Assembly (NCBI GenBank): GCA_019090615.1 | Contig: JAHRVQ010000025.1 | Span: 1 to 64,000, forward strand | DNA length: 64,000 nucleotides | Direction of reading: 5' to 3' | Source of the DNA: Pseudomonadales bacterium | GTDB taxonomy: Bacteria > Pseudomonadota > Gammaproteobacteria > Pseudomonadales > Azotimanducaceae | Shown: positions 63,435-64,000 of the stretch, one piece after another | Layout of the letters: the number at the start of each line of letters is the position of its first letter | How positions within the stretch are numbered: position 1 is the first letter of the stretch | Position numbers and translations under genes: made by a program | Notes under the pieces: generated by a model | What the model was told of the DNA's origin: nothing | The model's database searches: none | Seen by the model: only the letters and a program-made list of their open reading frames with translations

Positions 63435-64000
63435 GCCCGAGAAGGATTACTTTAAAATTGCCGCGAAAGAAAATCTAGTTCAGGTAGCAGGCTATATAAG
63501 CTGACTTCACTGACAAACATTTATCGCTGCAAAAAAATATATGATTGTCATTGAGACCGTTTAAATCAGCTCGGCTTGACCCTCCTCGCTGGCACCTCTG
63601 TCGTTCAACATGGTCGCGACTGCGTTCATCGTTGCATATTCCCTGGTGATGGCTCGGCTAGCCAGGTAAAAATGAAACGCGGCCCATAGGTTTAACGTGC
63701 CGAATGGAATGGCTAGCAATTGTTCGCCATCGTATTAGTACAACTTTAAAACTATTACTTAGTACCGTTTAGCCATAATCTGGCAGCACCAACGCGCTTT
63801 CAATCGCCAACCGACCTTGACTAGCAGCATAATTATTGCAACTCTATGCGTAACAAGTATTCCACCATGCGAACATAAGGGTTTAAAAAGATATTGTCCA
63901 GCTTCAAGTCAGCGTGCTTCGTAAAAATTTTCTGGCACTATAATAAATGGTAGCGACGCAGACACCTGGTAGAACAGCGCCCTCAAAAAATTAAAACTTA
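63435..64000. other. Window end, no clear gene
   Basis: About 570 bases. A minus-strand 52-residue frame (63561-63719, TTG start) reads as a hydrophobic start IPFGTLNLWAAFHFYLA and a polar tail; it could be a small membrane protein or a remnant, without upstream support. Nothing else is recognised. Confidence 0.3.

Overview
The window reads as a stretch of a gammaproteobacterial chromosome, probably a marine heterotroph of the Cellvibrionales/Pseudomonadales kind. The lineage is inferred from the gene set (omega-amidase/methionine aminotransferase pair, LutABC, HemF, RimJ, MnmH, XthA, DinB, type-2 PyrF, HDOD and PilZ proteins), moderate AT richness and mixed ATG/GTG/TTG starts. TGA is used as an ordinary stop (lutC and the 549-aa acyl-CoA dehydrogenase end with it). 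No prophage, insertion sequence or CRISPR array was seen. The first 46 bases are not biological: they are an Illumina Nextera adapter with its index, so the window begins at an artificial contig end inside msrB.

Layout. 1-5.3 kb: adapter, truncated msrB, a two-receiver hybrid kinase, purU and a MOSC protein. 5.3-10.1 kb: a 23-24 bp repeat array, then a redox cluster of a Rieske protein, LutA, LutB, LutC and a flavodoxin-like protein, facing a secreted peroxiredoxin-like gene interrupted by one in-frame TGA. 10.1-19.2 kb: two acetyltransferases, a DUF2059 protein, a MraY-family transferase, a methyltransferase, omega-amidase plus methionine aminotransferase, a ComFB-like protein, a lipoprotein dipeptidase and hemF. 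19.4-28.7 kb: a catabolic block with a citrate-lyase/aldolase-like protein, three acyl-CoA dehydrogenases and a fused indolepyruvate ferredoxin oxidoreductase. 28.8-41.8 kb: two unknown secreted proteins, a cNMP-domain Na+/H+ antiporter, a GGDEF-EAL protein, mnmH, a SYLF protein, a zinc-ribbon protein, xthA, a YceI-like protein, a VanZ-like protein, pyrF and a PilZ protein. 41.9-50.1 kb: cysS, ribE, threonine aldolase, two overlapping half-permeases, a CPT-like kinase, a sirtuin and an odd PAS-HisKA-REC protein. 50.6-64 kb: HDOD plus hybrid kinase, a dicarboxylate symporter, dinB, pyk, a response regulator, a second zinc-ribbon protein, tRNA-Cys, a chemoreceptor broken by a TAA, an orphan CZB domain, a lipoprotein, and a small ORF carrying a pure hexanucleotide tract.

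The strongest discovery is at 9481-10134. What looks like two broken fragments is one continuous reading frame in which a single TGA stands where redoxins have the first cysteine of WCxxC (W-TGA-S-F-C). Directly after the TGA the mRNA can fold into a hairpin with a 6-bp upper stem, a 5-nt loop with G as its second base, and a UGA-to-loop distance of 20 nt, matching the bacterial SECIS layout. The same window encodes MnmH, which needs selenophosphate, so the organism very likely makes it. This is a probable selenoprotein.

A second theme that ordinary annotation misses is the number of short tandem duplications (period 12-18 bp, mostly about 15, 2-3.6 copies) in the spacers. About 16 loci are listed, several duplicating a start codon or covering a start or stop codon.
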